Counted from the stretch's first letter, positions 40,339 through 50,599 are shown. The stretch is 64,000 nucleotides of DNA from Methyloceanibacter sp. wino2 (GCF_003071365.1 NZ_CP028960.1:2772501-2836500); one strand, 5' to 3'. Numbers and translations: made by a program. The notes: generated by a model from the letters alone, not told the origin.

Positions 40339-41280
40339 GTGCCAACCCAAGCAGGCCATATGGCAGAGCAAATCCGAGCGCCGTTCCAAGATACAAAGCG
40401 CATGACGCTCTTGGGCGAAGCGCTAATGCGAAAGCTCGAAGCGTCCGGCAAACCATTGGTAGGAAACTACGAGATTTTTCGCCATCTCTGGGACATCTAT
40501 GCAGCTAGGGATGTGAAGTACCTTCGAGGAGACCTCCCGAGCCAAGACGTGCTTCGGCGCACTCGCAAACTGCTTCGCAGAGAAGGCGTAATCCGTGCGG
40601 ACAACGACTACACTAGCATGTGGCGAATAACGGCAGTCTCTGACAGTCCCGCCGACGACATCGTCTGTGTCGCCGATCCAAACTGTTATGTATCTCACCT
40701 TTCGGCAATGCAGAGATATGGCCTAACAAGTCGACGTCCAGAGGCATTGTTTATAACGCTGCCTGCGCCGACAGAGGTCAAACAGAGATTGAGAACGCGC
40801 GTTCGTGAAGACTTCGGCGACGCGATAGACAACAACGATATCTACATCGAACCCTTAAATGCGACGCATCACCCGCGCCGGGTTAGGGGTCGCCCCATCG
40901 ACACGTTCTCCACACGGTACTTTGGCGAGTGGCGGCAAATTAGAGGCTCATTCGTTCGCGTCGCCACTGTCGGCCAAACCTTTCTTGACATGCTTGAAGC
41001 GCCCCATCGCTGTGGCGGCATGCTCCACGTCTTGTCTACATGGAATGCACATGCTCGGGGCTACCTTGAGGAAATCATCACGCGAGTGAATACGGCTCCC
41101 AAGCCAATTCATAAGGTTCGAGCCGGTTACATATTAGAGGAGCAGTTGGGCATCGATGATCCGAGAGTGCTCGCCTGGAAGAAATATGCTCAGCGCGGGG
41201 GCAGCCGCGTTCTGGACCCCGGGGAGCCATTCGTTGACCACTATTCAGAAGATTGGATGATCTCAATTAATGTCGGCTGA
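40327..41280 (+). CDS. abiEi: AbiEi-type antitoxin / autorepressor
   Basis: The 317-aa protein precedes and overlaps (11 bp) an AbiEii toxin gene. It has an N-terminal winged helix-turn-helix (about residues 40-100: [34 protein letters not shown]) and the antitoxin C-terminal region ([38 protein letters not shown]). Type IV antitoxins of this kind repress the operon and counter the toxin without a stable complex in most cases. The ATG at 40327 has AAGGA 7 bp before it; ATGs at 40336 and 40360 are alternatives. Base composition is lower in GC than in the chromosome. Confidence 0.82.
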   Translation: MLYMVPTQAGHMAEQIRAPFQDTKRMTLLGEALMRKLEASGKPLVGNYEIFRHLWDIYAARDVKYLRGDLPSQDVLRRTRKLLRREGVIRADNDYTSMWRITAVSDSPADDIVCVADPNCYVSHLSAMQRYGLTSRRPEALFITLPAPTEVKQRLRTRVREDFGDAIDNNDIYIEPLNATHHPRRVRGRPIDTFSTRYFGEWRQIRGSFVRVATVGQTFLDMLEAPHRCGGMLHVLSTWNAHARGYLEEIITRVNTAPKPIHKVRAGYILEEQLGIDDPRVLAWKKYAQRGGSRVLDPGEPFVDHYSEDWMISINVG

Positions 41281-42169
41281 AAGTGAAGGCGACAACGAAG
41301 TCGTCGTAGATATCGCCGAGTGGGTTGAAAAAGCAAAGTCGGACCCGGAGGCCTACCTAGAACGTCAGGCTACAGAGGTTTTTCTGACGGCCTTAGGAAT
41401 TGCCGAGCCATTCAGCCATCAGATATTTCTTAAGGGCGGCATTCTGATGGGCGTTGTCTACCAAAGCCCGCGCCAAACGGGTGATATTGATTTCACCACC
41501 ATCATGGAGCCAACCCCTGAGATTGGCGACCAAATCAGCAATGCACTCGACGCCGCCTTTCCGCGCGCGGCTGCTGAACTTGGCTATCCCGATCTCCTGT
41601 GTGCAGTGCAGACATCGAAGTATCGTCCGGCTATGGAGAAGTTCCCGACTGCTGAAGCACCCGCACTGTTGCTGAAGATTGGCTATGCACGACGAGGGTC
41701 CCCGCAGGAACGCCATTTCCAACAGGGACGTGCGATAAACACCCTCGACGTTGATATCAGTTTTCGAGAGCCTGTCAGAGCAATCCAGATTGTCAAGTTC
41801 ACGGGCTCGTCTGGTCGAGTTCACGCATATTCTCTTTTCGACCTCATTGCGGAGAAGCTCCGGGCGCTGTTGCAGCAAGAACTCAGGAACCGCTTCAGAC
41901 GGCAAGACATCTACGATCTAGATGCGCTTCTGAATAAATTTGCTCTGGACGACGACGAGAAGCAAAAGCTGCATGAAACGCTCTTGGAGAAGTGCGCTGC
42001 AAGAAAGATAAACCCCAACGAACAATCGCTGTCGCAGCCTGAAATAGTCAGGCGAGCCAAGCAGGAATGGGACACACTCGGCCAGGAGCTGGCTGAAGTA
42101 CCCGACTTCGACGACTGCTTCTCACGCGTCGACGCCTTCTACCGGTCTTTGCCTTGGAAACGCGATTAG
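41270..42169 (+). CDS. abiEii: AbiEii nucleotidyltransferase toxin
   Basis: The 299-aa product has the DNA polymerase-beta-like nucleotidyltransferase motif of AbiEii/DUF1814: [20 protein letters not shown] followed by IDFTT (G-G then D-x-D), a second acidic strand near [10 protein letters not shown], and the lysine-containing [21 protein letters not shown] which is typical of the family. Such toxins transfer nucleotides to tRNA acceptor ends and stop growth, giving phage abortive infection. It overlaps abiEi and is the second gene of the type IV module. Confidence 0.88.
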   Translation: MSAESEGDNEVVVDIAEWVEKAKSDPEAYLERQATEVFLTALGIAEPFSHQIFLKGGILMGVVYQSPRQTGDIDFTTIMEPTPEIGDQISNALDAAFPRAAAELGYPDLLCAVQTSKYRPAMEKFPTAEAPALLLKIGYARRGSPQERHFQQGRAINTLDVDISFREPVRAIQIVKFTGSSGRVHAYSLFDLIAEKLRALLQQELRNRFRRQDIYDLDALLNKFALDDDEKQKLHETLLEKCAARKINPNEQSLSQPEIVRRAKQEWDTLGQELAEVPDFDDCFSRVDAFYRSLPWKRD

Positions 42170-42272
42170 CCAATCTCGGCTTTCAGCTTGCTAGACAATC
42201 TGGCGCAAAATTTATGCACCTAGCGCCACGTCTGACTGCGAAACACCAACGATAACCTGGAACGGTGGAACC

Positions 42273-42857
42273 ATGAGCAGAGCAAGAAGCCGAGTGCGCC
42301 TTGAAGATGGTCTCAAGCTCGATCTGAACGAGCTAGTACGCGATGGCTTCGGGCCACGCGACAACGAGCCCGTCGTCTTCCGCACTGAGTGGACCTCCAA
42401 TCGTACCGGACCGAAGGCCAGCGCTGGAATGATCATTCAGAAGCATGATGAGGACCGAGCGTCGCTAAGAGTGCTCTTCCCCGGCAGGTTTGAGCAGCGG
42501 GTCGAGCTGATCACACAACCTCGGCACTTTGGCGGACGCCAGTGGTATTTCGTCTGCCCCATCACGGGACGAAAGTGCTCCGTGCTGTGGCAACCTCCCG
42601 GAGCGCACCGCTTTTGCAGCCGCCAAGCTTGGGGAAACCAGGTCGCCTACCAGACCCAGTTCGAGACCCCATTTGACCGGGCTATCACGGCGAGGGAGAA
42701 GGTGAAGGACCGCCTGATCGGCGACCTCGACCGCCGCGCCTGGGACTTACCTCCGAAACCGAAATGGATGCGGCTTAGAACCTATGAGCGTTTGGCCGAA
42801 AAATACCTGCACCAGCAACGTATCATCGATCAGACTATTGCTGACTATCTGCGTTGA
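42273..42857 (+). CDS. Conserved-type island protein with degenerate zinc ribbon, 194 aa
   Basis: The product has a region WYFVCPITGRKCSVLWQPPG, HRFCSRQAWGNQVAYQTQ that follows the pattern of a widespread rhizobial hypothetical family in which two C-x-x-C pairs form a zinc ribbon before YASQ. Here only single cysteines remain at each place, so metal binding is doubtful. A basic, helical C-terminus follows (KPKWMRLRTYERLAEKYL). It lies 103 bp after abiEii and reads the same way. The function is unknown. Confidence 0.6.
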   Translation: MSRARSRVRLEDGLKLDLNELVRDGFGPRDNEPVVFRTEWTSNRTGPKASAGMIIQKHDEDRASLRVLFPGRFEQRVELITQPRHFGGRQWYFVCPITGRKCSVLWQPPGAHRFCSRQAWGNQVAYQTQFETPFDRAITAREKVKDRLIGDLDRRAWDLPPKPKWMRLRTYERLAEKYLHQQRIIDQTIADYLR

Positions 42858-42920
42858 GTTTTTTTGCGGGTTAGCCAACGTGTTTCGATTTCTGAAACTG
42901 GGCAGCCAGAGCGGGAGGAG

Positions 42921-43544
42921 CTAGGGTGCTTCTAGGCGAGCCACGATGCGCGCCAAATCTGCTGGTTCCCAAGCGTCACCCAACGCATGCTCGCAAAGAC
43001 TTTCTACCGAGCCGATGGCTTTGCTGTAGTCGCAACTAAATAGCTCTCTTGCCGTCACCGATTTCCCGTGATGCTTGCGGGTATACGTCCGGGGACTGCT
43101 GTACTCTGCAAGAGATGTTTGCGCCTTCGCCTCAACCCAGCCCGCTTTGTCGAATTTGCGTCGATAGATCAGTTGCCAGTCATCCGCGCCGCCATACTCA
43201 TCCTTGATCAGGGCATCCGCGCGTTCGCTGGCGAGCTGAGCGATCCCAATTTTGACAAGCCTCAGTTTGCGAGACACAGCAACGTAGACAAAGCCAGGCA
43301 CCTGGTGCCTCTTCCAATGGGCTACGCCTTGGGGGGAACATTCCACACAATGACCGGAGCTTAGACGAAGCCGGGCTGCATGACCCTTCTGGCACGGGCT
43401 GTCCACAAGCGCCAACGACTTATTCTGGCGCTTCAGTTCAATCTTCCAGTCCGAAGTGCGCATTCCCCGCGCATCAAGCACACTATCGACGGGCAATTTG
43501 TGTCTGCCCAAGCTGCGCAACTGATCATCGGTTAGCTTGAGCAT
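42921..43544 (-). CDS. Zinc ribbon plus T5orf172/GIY-YIG-like nuclease domain
   Basis: The 207-aa protein (ATG 43544, GGAGAGAAG upstream) starts with a polar region, then a possible zinc ribbon (DSPCQKGHAARLRLSSGHC, VECSP) and a GIY-YIG-type domain of the T5orf172/Mug113 group: PGFVYVAVSRKLRLVKIGIA, SERADALIKDEYGGADDW and, later, KAQTSLAEYSSPRTYTRKHH with ELFSCDYSKAI. Such domains are DNA nucleases or nickases frequent in phages and islands. It is on the opposite strand to the AbiE module and next to the recombinase gene. Confidence 0.7.
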   Translation of the reverse strand: MLKLTDDQLRSLGRHKLPVDSVLDARGMRTSDWKIELKRQNKSLALVDSPCQKGHAARLRLSSGHCVECSPQGVAHWKRHQVPGFVYVAVSRKLRLVKIGIAQLASERADALIKDEYGGADDWQLIYRRKFDKAGWVEAKAQTSLAEYSSPRTYTRKHHGKSVTARELFSCDYSKAIGSVESLCEHALGDAWEPADLARIVARLEAP

Positions 43545-43689
43545 TCTTCTCTCCTGGGATCGCATTGTCTCCCGCAAGAGTGATGTTCTCGACGCAAAAA
43601 ACACAAGGTAACAACACTGTGGTTGGCATGGTGGCCGCGAACATTCTCAGTTCGTGACCGCCCCTTAAGAAGGGCCCCCTGCCGAGGGA

Positions 43690-44364
43690 CTAGGCCAGCA
43701 TGCTGGCGACTGATTTGGCAGCATAGGGGCGTCCCCGCTCATTGACATAGCCGCACGCTGCCAGCTCCTTAGAGATTGCCCGCAACGACATCCGCCCGGC
43801 CTTCGGACGCTTCCTGCGGAGCTTGCGCGCAAGGGCGACAACTTCGGGATGCGTCTCCTGCAGAGGTTTGCGTCCCTCGCATCGCCCCTCGCTCTGCCGC
43901 TTGCGCTTCCGCGCGGCGGCGAGCTTCGCCACGACGCTTGCCTTCTCGAACTGCGCAATAGCTCCAAGCACCTGACGCACCAAAACAGCAGTTGGCGTAT
44001 CCTCCGTGAAGAAGTCTGGGGCCGACGCGGGGATGATCGCAATCCCGAGGTCTCGTAGCATGTCGTGACCGGCGAGCTGCACCGCGAGATCACGCGCAAA
44101 ACGGTCGGGGCTCTCTACAATGATTGTCTTAGCCCCGTTCGATGCCAATCGCTGGAGCATCTCAGCGAAGCCGGGTCGTTGGTCCACCAAATCGGCACCG
44201 CTGACCGCGCGGTCGTAGTACTCGTCCACGATCTGGAAGCCAGCCCGCTCAGCAAATGCCTCGATGGCGGCCCGTTGACGTTTGTCGCTGTCCTTGTCTG
44301 CGCCGACATTCGTCGCGCTCGAAGTGCGCAAATAGGCAACTGCGGGTTTCATTTGTTTCGACAT
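43690..44364 (-). CDS. Serine recombinase / resolvase
   Basis: The 224-aa product has the resolvase catalytic domain. The serine is in AYLRTSSATN (about residue 12), then DKRQRAAIEAFAERAGFQIV, the arginine motif IIVESPDRFARDL, and the long E helix QVLGAIAQFEKASVVAKLAAARKR in two parts. A short C-terminal helix-turn-helix follows (SLRAISKELAACGYVNERGRP). It may act as a resolvase or invertase on the island or be a remnant of another element. It diverges from the Ntn/SEC-C gene. Confidence 0.88.
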   Translation of the reverse strand: MSKQMKPAVAYLRTSSATNVGADKDSDKRQRAAIEAFAERAGFQIVDEYYDRAVSGADLVDQRPGFAEMLQRLASNGAKTIIVESPDRFARDLAVQLAGHDMLRDLGIAIIPASAPDFFTEDTPTAVLVRQVLGAIAQFEKASVVAKLAAARKRKRQSEGRCEGRKPLQETHPEVVALARKLRRKRPKAGRMSLRAISKELAACGYVNERGRPYAAKSVASMLA

Positions 44365-44592
44365 TACCTGCTTAAGTTCAATGGGATAGTCGCATAGTTG
44401 TAATTTAATCTCAAGATAAAGTAACACAAATACCGAATTTTAACAGCCCGGGTCAGATTTTGAGTGCGTGACAGGATGGTCAAAGTAGTAAGATAGTAGA
44501 TCACCACTTTGGGGTGCAACGGCCAACGGTCGAGCGGGGTCCAAGATGAAAAGTCAAATCGGCAAGCGGCGGCGCTTGGAGGGACTCCACCG

Positions 44593-45507
44593 ATGACAAT
44601 CATTATCGGGATTTGTACTTCGCAAGCCGTCCAAATGTTCTCAGACATGCGGCTTTCTTGGAACGGGGAGGTTCGTGACGATGAAACCGTCAAAGCATGT
44701 TTCTTCGAGTCTGGAGTCGCTCGTGTAATTTTCGGCTATACCGGGTTGGCAGAATGGAAGACCAATGATCCCGACACGTCATTCAATACTCTAGCGTGGC
44801 TGACAGGCGAAATATCCGAGTGTCTGGGACGCACCACGTCGATAAATGATTTGCTTCGTGAGCTTCGGGAACGCGCTTCAAACACATTCAATTCTCATCC
44901 CGCGTTGACGCAGCTTGCGCCTGAAAGACGCAGGCTGAGCGTCGTCTTCCTTGGTTATGAGTATCCTCAGCAAAACGGACCAGAGGAAGGTCGTCCTTTC
45001 TCCGCAGTTCTCTCAAATTTTGAAGATGTGGCCTCTGAGGTAAGGCACGACACTGCGCAGAGTGAATTTTTTCTGCATGTCAGGCCGTGTGATGAATCTG
45101 GTGCGCAGCAACTGTTGCTTCTCGGAGTCCAGGTGGTCTCTGACAGCAGGAAGGCGGAGCTAACTGCGCTGATCAAGGAAGGGAAACCGCCCAAAGCTCT
45201 GGCGGGGAAAGCTCTTCAAATAGTGGCGGAGGCGTCTGACAATCCCCGTGCGCGCGGTGCAGTTGGGCCAAACACCATGGAAGCGACCTTGTGGCCGATA
45301 CGGCAGAAGCCACCTCAGTCTATTTATCACTCTGCGACCGGAGGCGATAAGATTCATCTTTTAGGAATGGTCGAGCCCAATGGTTGGGCCATCGCCCGTA
45401 TTCAGTTGGTTACTCAGGACAAATTTCCCGGGCGACCGAATAGGAATGCGCCTTGTCCATGTGGAAGTGGAGTGAAGTATAAGCGCTGCCATGGTCGCAC
45501 TCATTAA
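44593..45507 (+). CDS. Proteasome/HslV-like Ntn hydrolase fused to SEC-C zinc motif
   Basis: ATG 44593 follows GGAGGGACTCC. The 304-aa product begins MTIIIGICTSQAVQMFSD. If Met is removed, the chain has Thr1, Asp17 (SDMR), Lys33 (ETVKAC) and Gly47 (VIFGYTG), which are exactly the positions of the catalytic and oxyanion residues of proteasome beta and HslV subunits. A later strand SVVFLGYEYPQ fits the fold. The C-terminus RNAPCPCGSGVKYKRCHG is a SEC-C zinc motif, as in SecA. It is thus a putative threonine protease with a metal-binding adaptor tail. It stands 82 bp before hsdM in a defence island and diverges from a recombinase. No ATPase partner is seen. Confidence 0.7.
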   Translation: MTIIIGICTSQAVQMFSDMRLSWNGEVRDDETVKACFFESGVARVIFGYTGLAEWKTNDPDTSFNTLAWLTGEISECLGRTTSINDLLRELRERASNTFNSHPALTQLAPERRRLSVVFLGYEYPQQNGPEEGRPFSAVLSNFEDVASEVRHDTAQSEFFLHVRPCDESGAQQLLLLGVQVVSDSRKAELTALIKEGKPPKALAGKALQIVAEASDNPRARGAVGPNTMEATLWPIRQKPPQSIYHSATGGDKIHLLGMVEPNGWAIARIQLVTQDKFPGRPNRNAPCPCGSGVKYKRCHGRTH

Positions 45508-45588
45508 GCCTGCCTGACTAAAACCGCTTCGGTTGCGGCTGTGGTTCAGCAGAACCGATCGGGAAAATAGACAAGGATCAAAACTCAC

Positions 45589-47037
45589 TTGTACGAGAAC
45601 GCATTCAACAAAATCGAGCGAGACCTGCGGGCCGAGGATGGCATCGCCAATGAGCTGGATTACGTCGAACAGACCTCTTGGGTCCTGTTCCTAAAATATC
45701 TACACGACCTCGAAACGGAACGTCGCGATCGCGCGGAGCTCGATGGCGAAGATTACACTCCGATCATTGACGGCGAGTTCCGCTGGGATAAGTGGGCAGC
45801 CCCTACAAAGGATGGCGAATTCGATCACAACGCGGCACGGATCGGGAATGACCTGATAAAGTTTGTTGATCAGGAGCTGTTCCCGTACCTTGCGTCATTC
45901 CGGCAGTCTGCCACAAGCCCGCAGACGATCCAGTACAAGATCGGTGAGGTTTTTACAGAGCTGCGAAACAAGTTTCGCTCTGGCTACATTCTGCGCGATG
46001 TCCTCGAAGCCGTGGACGGCCTGTCTTTCAACACCCAGGCTGAGCGCCACGAGCTGTCCCAGCTTTACGAAACGCGCATCCGCCGCATGGGCAACGCGGG
46101 CCGCAACGGCGGCGAATACTACACGCCCCGCCCGCTCATCCGCGCCATGATCAAAGTCGTCGATCCAAAAATTGGTGAGACGATTTATGACGGAGCAGTC
46201 GGCTCTGCGGGCTTCCTCTGTGAGGCCTATGACTACTTGCGCACCGACGAGATCTCCGCGTCCGAATACGAGACCCTGCAAACCAAAACCTTCCTCGGTC
46301 AGGAAAAGAAGGGCCTCGCCTACATTATCGGGATCATGAATATGGTCCTGCACGGGATCGAAGCGCCGAACCTGATCCATTCCAATACGCTCAATGAGAA
46401 CGTGATGGATATTCAGGAAAAGGACCGCCACGACATCATCCTCGCCAATCCTCCATTCGGTGGCGGCGAACGGCGCGAGGTGCAGCAGAACTTCCCGATC
46501 CGCACGGGCGAGACAGCCTATCTGTTCCTGCAACACTTCATTCGCAAGCTGAAGGCAGGCGGACGCGCCGCCGTGGTGATCAAGAACACCTTCCTCAGCA
46601 ACACCGACAACGCCTCCATCGCACTGCGCAAAGAACTTCTGGAGGCTGCTGAACTGCACACGATCCTCGATTGCCCGCAAGGCACGTTCCAGGGCGCTGG
46701 TGTGAAGACCGTGGTGCTGTTCTTTGAGAAAGGCGCAAGAACTCGGGACATCTGGTACTACCAGCTCAATCCTGGCCGCAGCCTTGGGAAGACCAGCCCG
46801 TTGAATGACGACGATCTGACGGAGTTTGTCGAGCTACAACGCACCCGCGCAACGGGGCCGCACAGCTGGGTCGTCAATCGTGCCGATTTGGACGAGGAGA
46901 GCTACGATCTGTCGGTTAAGAACCCCAACGCGCCTGAGGCCGAGCTCCTGCGCAGCCCCGAGGAGGTCATCGCTGACATGCTGGCGCGGGATGCCGAGAC
47001 GGCACAAATCCTCGAAGATATTCGGAGGACGCTTTGA
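45589..47037 (+). CDS. hsdM: Type I restriction-modification methyltransferase subunit HsdM
   Basis: The 482-aa protein has an N-terminal helical HsdM domain (LDYVEQTSWVLFLKYLHDLE), the AdoMet-binding loop TIYDGAVGSAGFLCEAYDYL and the adenine-methylation motif IILANPPFGGGERREV. It methylates adenines in the HsdS target. Translation starts at TTG 45589, some 12 bp after AAGGAT. Its stop overlaps the hsdS start by 4 bp. The three hsd genes form one operon. Confidence 0.95.
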   Translation: MYENAFNKIERDLRAEDGIANELDYVEQTSWVLFLKYLHDLETERRDRAELDGEDYTPIIDGEFRWDKWAAPTKDGEFDHNAARIGNDLIKFVDQELFPYLASFRQSATSPQTIQYKIGEVFTELRNKFRSGYILRDVLEAVDGLSFNTQAERHELSQLYETRIRRMGNAGRNGGEYYTPRPLIRAMIKVVDPKIGETIYDGAVGSAGFLCEAYDYLRTDEISASEYETLQTKTFLGQEKKGLAYIIGIMNMVLHGIEAPNLIHSNTLNENVMDIQEKDRHDIILANPPFGGGERREVQQNFPIRTGETAYLFLQHFIRKLKAGGRAAVVIKNTFLSNTDNASIALRKELLEAAELHTILDCPQGTFQGAGVKTVVLFFEKGARTRDIWYYQLNPGRSLGKTSPLNDDDLTEFVELQRTRATGPHSWVVNRADLDEESYDLSVKNPNAPEAELLRSPEEVIADMLARDAETAQILEDIRRTL

Positions 47038-48254
47038 GGGCTGCGGTAGAAGCTTCGTGGGCGGTCAAACCGCTGGGTGAACTGTGCCGCATTGAGCTTG
47101 GCAGCACTCCTGCACGAAAGAGTGCGGCAATGTGGGACCCAGGCCGGAAGACAGAAAACGTCTGGCTGTCAATCGCCGATCTTCCGCACAGCCTTCACGC
47201 CGTTGTGACAGACAGCAAAGAGTACGTTTCTGACCTAGCCGCCGAGAGCATGCGAGTGATCCCTCGGGGAACCCTCTTGGTCAGCTTCAAGCTGACTTTG
47301 GGAAGGCTTGCGTACGCTGGCCGCGACCTTTTTTCAAACGAGGCTATAGCCTCGCTTCTCGAAATCGATGAACAGCGAATTTCAAAGGAGTTCCTATATT
47401 GGGCCCTGACTGCGTTTGACTGGGACAAGGCTGCTGAAGGTGATCAGAAAGTTAAGGGAAAGACGTTAAACAAAGCAAAGCTCAAGAAGATACCGATCCC
47501 GTTTCCTGCACTCGAAGAACAGCGACGGATTGTTGCTGTGCTGGATGAGGCCTTCGAGGGCCTGGCCCGCGCGCGTGCCCATGCAGAGGCCAACCTCAAA
47601 AATTCGCGTGAGTTGTTCTCCGCGTCGTTGCGCTCGCTATTCTCGGATAACAGTGAGCATTGGCCTTTACGAAACATCGCGGATGTTTGCTCCAATTTCG
47701 GTAGGGGCAAGTCGAAGCATCGCCCGCGCAACGACCCCCGTCTTTATGGCGGCGATATGCCATTTATCCAGACAGGGGACTTGAGCCGCGCCGATCACTT
47801 TCTTAGTGACTTTACACAGACCTATTCCCCTGCAGGCATAGCTCAAAGCCGTGTTTGGCCCAAAGGGACTGTCTGCGTCGCGATAGTTGGTGCAACAATC
47901 GGCGAGAGTGCAATTTTAGAATTTGAAGCATGCTTTCCCGACAGCATAATCGGAATGATCCCTCATCCCGAGAAGGCCGATCCGGAGTTTCTCGAGTTTC
48001 TGCTGCAATTCGTCAAGGCGGATCTAAAGGAAGCTGGCAAGGGCAGTGCCCGAGACAATATTAACCTGCGAACCTTCAGTGATCGGCTGTTCCCGATACC
48101 GAACTTGGAACTGCAATTTTCCGCAGTTGAAAAGATTTCAAGTTTAAATAAGGCGTCGAGGGAATTGGCAGGGCTGTACTCCGAAAAGCTCCATGACATC
48201 GACGATCTCCGGCAATGTCTTTTGCAAAGAGCCTTTGCGGCCGAGTTGGCATGA
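47034..48254 (+). CDS. hsdS: Type I specificity subunit HsdS
   Basis: The 406-aa protein has two target-recognition domains, each opened by a short motif (AVKPLGELCRIELGSTPARK; WPLRNIADVCSNFGRGKSK) and each followed by a long helix that spaces the half-sites (IPFPALEEQRRIVAVLDEAF; ELQFSAVEKISSLNKAS). It sets the bipartite DNA target of the complex. It starts at TTG within the hsdM stop overlap. The recognition sequence cannot be read from the protein. Confidence 0.93.
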   Translation: MRAAVEASWAVKPLGELCRIELGSTPARKSAAMWDPGRKTENVWLSIADLPHSLHAVVTDSKEYVSDLAAESMRVIPRGTLLVSFKLTLGRLAYAGRDLFSNEAIASLLEIDEQRISKEFLYWALTAFDWDKAAEGDQKVKGKTLNKAKLKKIPIPFPALEEQRRIVAVLDEAFEGLARARAHAEANLKNSRELFSASLRSLFSDNSEHWPLRNIADVCSNFGRGKSKHRPRNDPRLYGGDMPFIQTGDLSRADHFLSDFTQTYSPAGIAQSRVWPKGTVCVAIVGATIGESAILEFEACFPDSIIGMIPHPEKADPEFLEFLLQFVKADLKEAGKGSARDNINLRTFSDRLFPIPNLELQFSAVEKISSLNKASRELAGLYSEKLHDIDDLRQCLLQRAFAAELA

Positions 48255-48271
48255 TGTAGCGGATCGCGAAG

Positions 48272-50599
48272 ATGAGCATTCACGATGAAACCGAAGCCGA
48301 CACTCGCGCCGAGCGCATAGACCCCGTCCTTGCGGCGGCTGGCTGGGGTAAGAACGGCTCTAGGGTCCGTCGTGAAGTTATCTGCCCTGGGCGCATCCAA
48401 TCAGGCGGCACACGTGGTAAAGGGTTGTCCGCTGATTACGTCCTGATCCACAAAGACCAGAAGCTTGCAGTGCTGGAAGCCAAGCGCGCAGGCGTCAGTC
48501 ATCGCAACGGGGTTGGTCAGGCCAAGGACTACGCCACCCGTCTGGGCTCGCGCTATGCTTACGCCTCCAACGGGCTGAACTGGTATCAGATCGACATGGC
48601 CAGCGGGGCCGAGGGCGATATGGACTTGCCCTTCCCGACGCCCAACGAGCTTTGGGACCGGACCTTTGCCGATCACAACGATTGGCGCGAGCGTTTTGGT
48701 GCCGTGGATTTTGAAACTGATGGCGGCAAGTGGGAGCTGCGCTACTACCAACACAAGGCCATCACGGCAGCACTTGAGGCCGTAGCCAAGGGCGACCACC
48801 GTATCCTGCTGACGCTCGCGACTGGCACTGGAAAGACATCCATTGCGTTTCAGATCGCGTGGAAGCTGTTCCAGTCCAAGTGGAACCTCTCTGGCGAACC
48901 GGTTCGCCGTCCCCGTATCTTGTTCCTGGCCGACCGCAACATTCTCGCTGACCAGGCCTACAACGCTTTTTCCGCCTTTCCGAACGATGCGGTAACAAGG
49001 ATTGACCCTGGCACAATCAGGAAGAATGGCGGCAAGCCGCCTAAGAACGCGAGCCTATTCTTTACGATCTTCCAGACCTTCATGACCGGCGAAAGTGAAC
49101 CGGTCTATATGCAGTACCCACCCGATTTCTTCGATTTTATTGTGATCGACGAATGCCACCGCGGCGGGGCCAAGGACGAAAGCGAGTGGCGTCAATTACT
49201 CGAATACTTTGAGCCAGCCGCGCAACTTGGCCTGACCGCCACGCCCAAGCGCAAGCACAACGCCGACACCTACGCCTATTTCGGCGAGCCCGTATACACC
49301 TACGCTCTGCGAGATGGCATCGAGGATGGCTTCCTCACGCCTTTCAAAGTACGTCAGTTGGCCAGCACCATCGACGAATATGTCTATGATGGCAGCGACG
49401 AGCTGATTTCGGGTGACATTGAAGAAGGCGAGGCCTTCACGGAAGGCGATTTCAACACGCGGATCATAATCGAAGAACGCGAGCTCAGCCGCGTGAAGGA
49501 ATTCATGAGTCAGATCGACCAGCGTCAGAAGACGATAGTTTTCTGTGCTACGCAGGACCATGCAGCGTTAGTGCGAGACCTCATCAATCAGGTGAAGCAC
49601 AGCACTCACCCGCACTATTGTCACCGCGTTACTGCTGATGATGGCGCAGTGGGCGAGCAGCACCTTCGCGATTTTCAGGATAATGACAAGACAATCCCCA
49701 CGATCCTGACGACCTCCCAAAAGCTATCAACGGGCGTGGATGCGCGGAACATTCGCCACATTGTGTTGATGCGCCCCATCCGTTCAATGATCGAGTTCAA
49801 GCAAATCATCGGACGCGGCACGCGTACCTATGAAGGCAAAGATTTTTTCACCATCTGGGACTTCGTGAAGGCGCACGAAAACTTCAACGATCCTGAGTGG
49901 GACGGCGAGCCGCTGGAGCCCGAACCGCCGGGAGAACCACACCCACCCATTGGGGGACCTGAGCCCGAACCAGGCGACCCAGGCGAACCGGGCGAAGATG
50001 GCCCCGAGGAGCCGCCGCGCGAGAAGATTGTCGTAAAGTTGTCGGACGGCAGTTTACGGCGCATCGCCTACATCGCTTCCACGACATACTGGAGTCCCGA
50101 AGGCAAACCGATTTCGGCTATGGAGTTTCTTGAGCGGCTCTTCGGCGATCTATCTGGGTTGGTCGCGGACGAAGACCAACTTCGCGCGATGTGGAGTGAT
50201 CCAGACAACCGTGAGCATTTCCTACAGCAACTGTCAGATCGCGGGTATGATAAGGACAGGCTCGACGACATTCGTCGGCTTGTAGATGCTGCGGACAGCG
50301 ACCTCTTTGACGTGCTTAGCTACATCTTGTTCACAACTGAACCTAAGACGCGACATCAGCGAGCAGAACAGGTTCGTAAGGATGGCGTCGCCGACGCGGA
50401 TGGAGAAATGAAGGCGCTGCTTCTGGCCATCCTGGCGGCATATGAGGAGCGCGGCGAAGCGGAACTGGCCACCAACAAACTCGGCACATTCATGACGGCA
50501 CGCTACGGCAGTGTCAGTGAGGGCAAGGAGAGATTAGGTGGGCTAGACATGGTAAGGGACGCGTTTCGAGCAATGCAGACGACCCTCTATTCAGGTTGA
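48272..50599 (+). CDS. hsdR: Type I restriction endonuclease subunit HsdR
   Basis: The 775-aa protein has an N-terminal nuclease domain (SADYVLIHKDQKLAVLEAKR, with the D...E-x-K core), then an SF2 helicase with Walker A LTLATGTGKTSIAF, DEAD-box-like FIVIDECHRGG, LGLTATPKRKHNADT and IIGRGTRTYEGKDFFTIWD. A Pro/Glu/Gly-rich linker (about residues 548-585) separates it from the EcoEI_R-type C-terminal domain that binds HsdM/S. It translocates and cleaves unmethylated DNA. The ATG lies 17 bp after hsdS. It is the last gene of the island. Confidence 0.95.
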   Translation: MSIHDETEADTRAERIDPVLAAAGWGKNGSRVRREVICPGRIQSGGTRGKGLSADYVLIHKDQKLAVLEAKRAGVSHRNGVGQAKDYATRLGSRYAYASNGLNWYQIDMASGAEGDMDLPFPTPNELWDRTFADHNDWRERFGAVDFETDGGKWELRYYQHKAITAALEAVAKGDHRILLTLATGTGKTSIAFQIAWKLFQSKWNLSGEPVRRPRILFLADRNILADQAYNAFSAFPNDAVTRIDPGTIRKNGGKPPKNASLFFTIFQTFMTGESEPVYMQYPPDFFDFIVIDECHRGGAKDESEWRQLLEYFEPAAQLGLTATPKRKHNADTYAYFGEPVYTYALRDGIEDGFLTPFKVRQLASTIDEYVYDGSDELISGDIEEGEAFTEGDFNTRIIIEERELSRVKEFMSQIDQRQKTIVFCATQDHAALVRDLINQVKHSTHPHYCHRVTADDGAVGEQHLRDFQDNDKTIPTILTTSQKLSTGVDARNIRHIVLMRPIRSMIEFKQIIGRGTRTYEGKDFFTIWDFVKAHENFNDPEWDGEPLEPEPPGEPHPPIGGPEPEPGDPGEPGEDGPEEPPREKIVVKLSDGSLRRIAYIASTTYWSPEGKPISAMEFLERLFGDLSGLVADEDQLRAMWSDPDNREHFLQQLSDRGYDKDRLDDIRRLVDAADSDLFDVLSYILFTTEPKTRHQRAEQVRKDGVADADGEMKALLLAILAAYEERGEAELATNKLGTFMTARYGSVSEGKERLGGLDMVRDAFRAMQTTLYSG

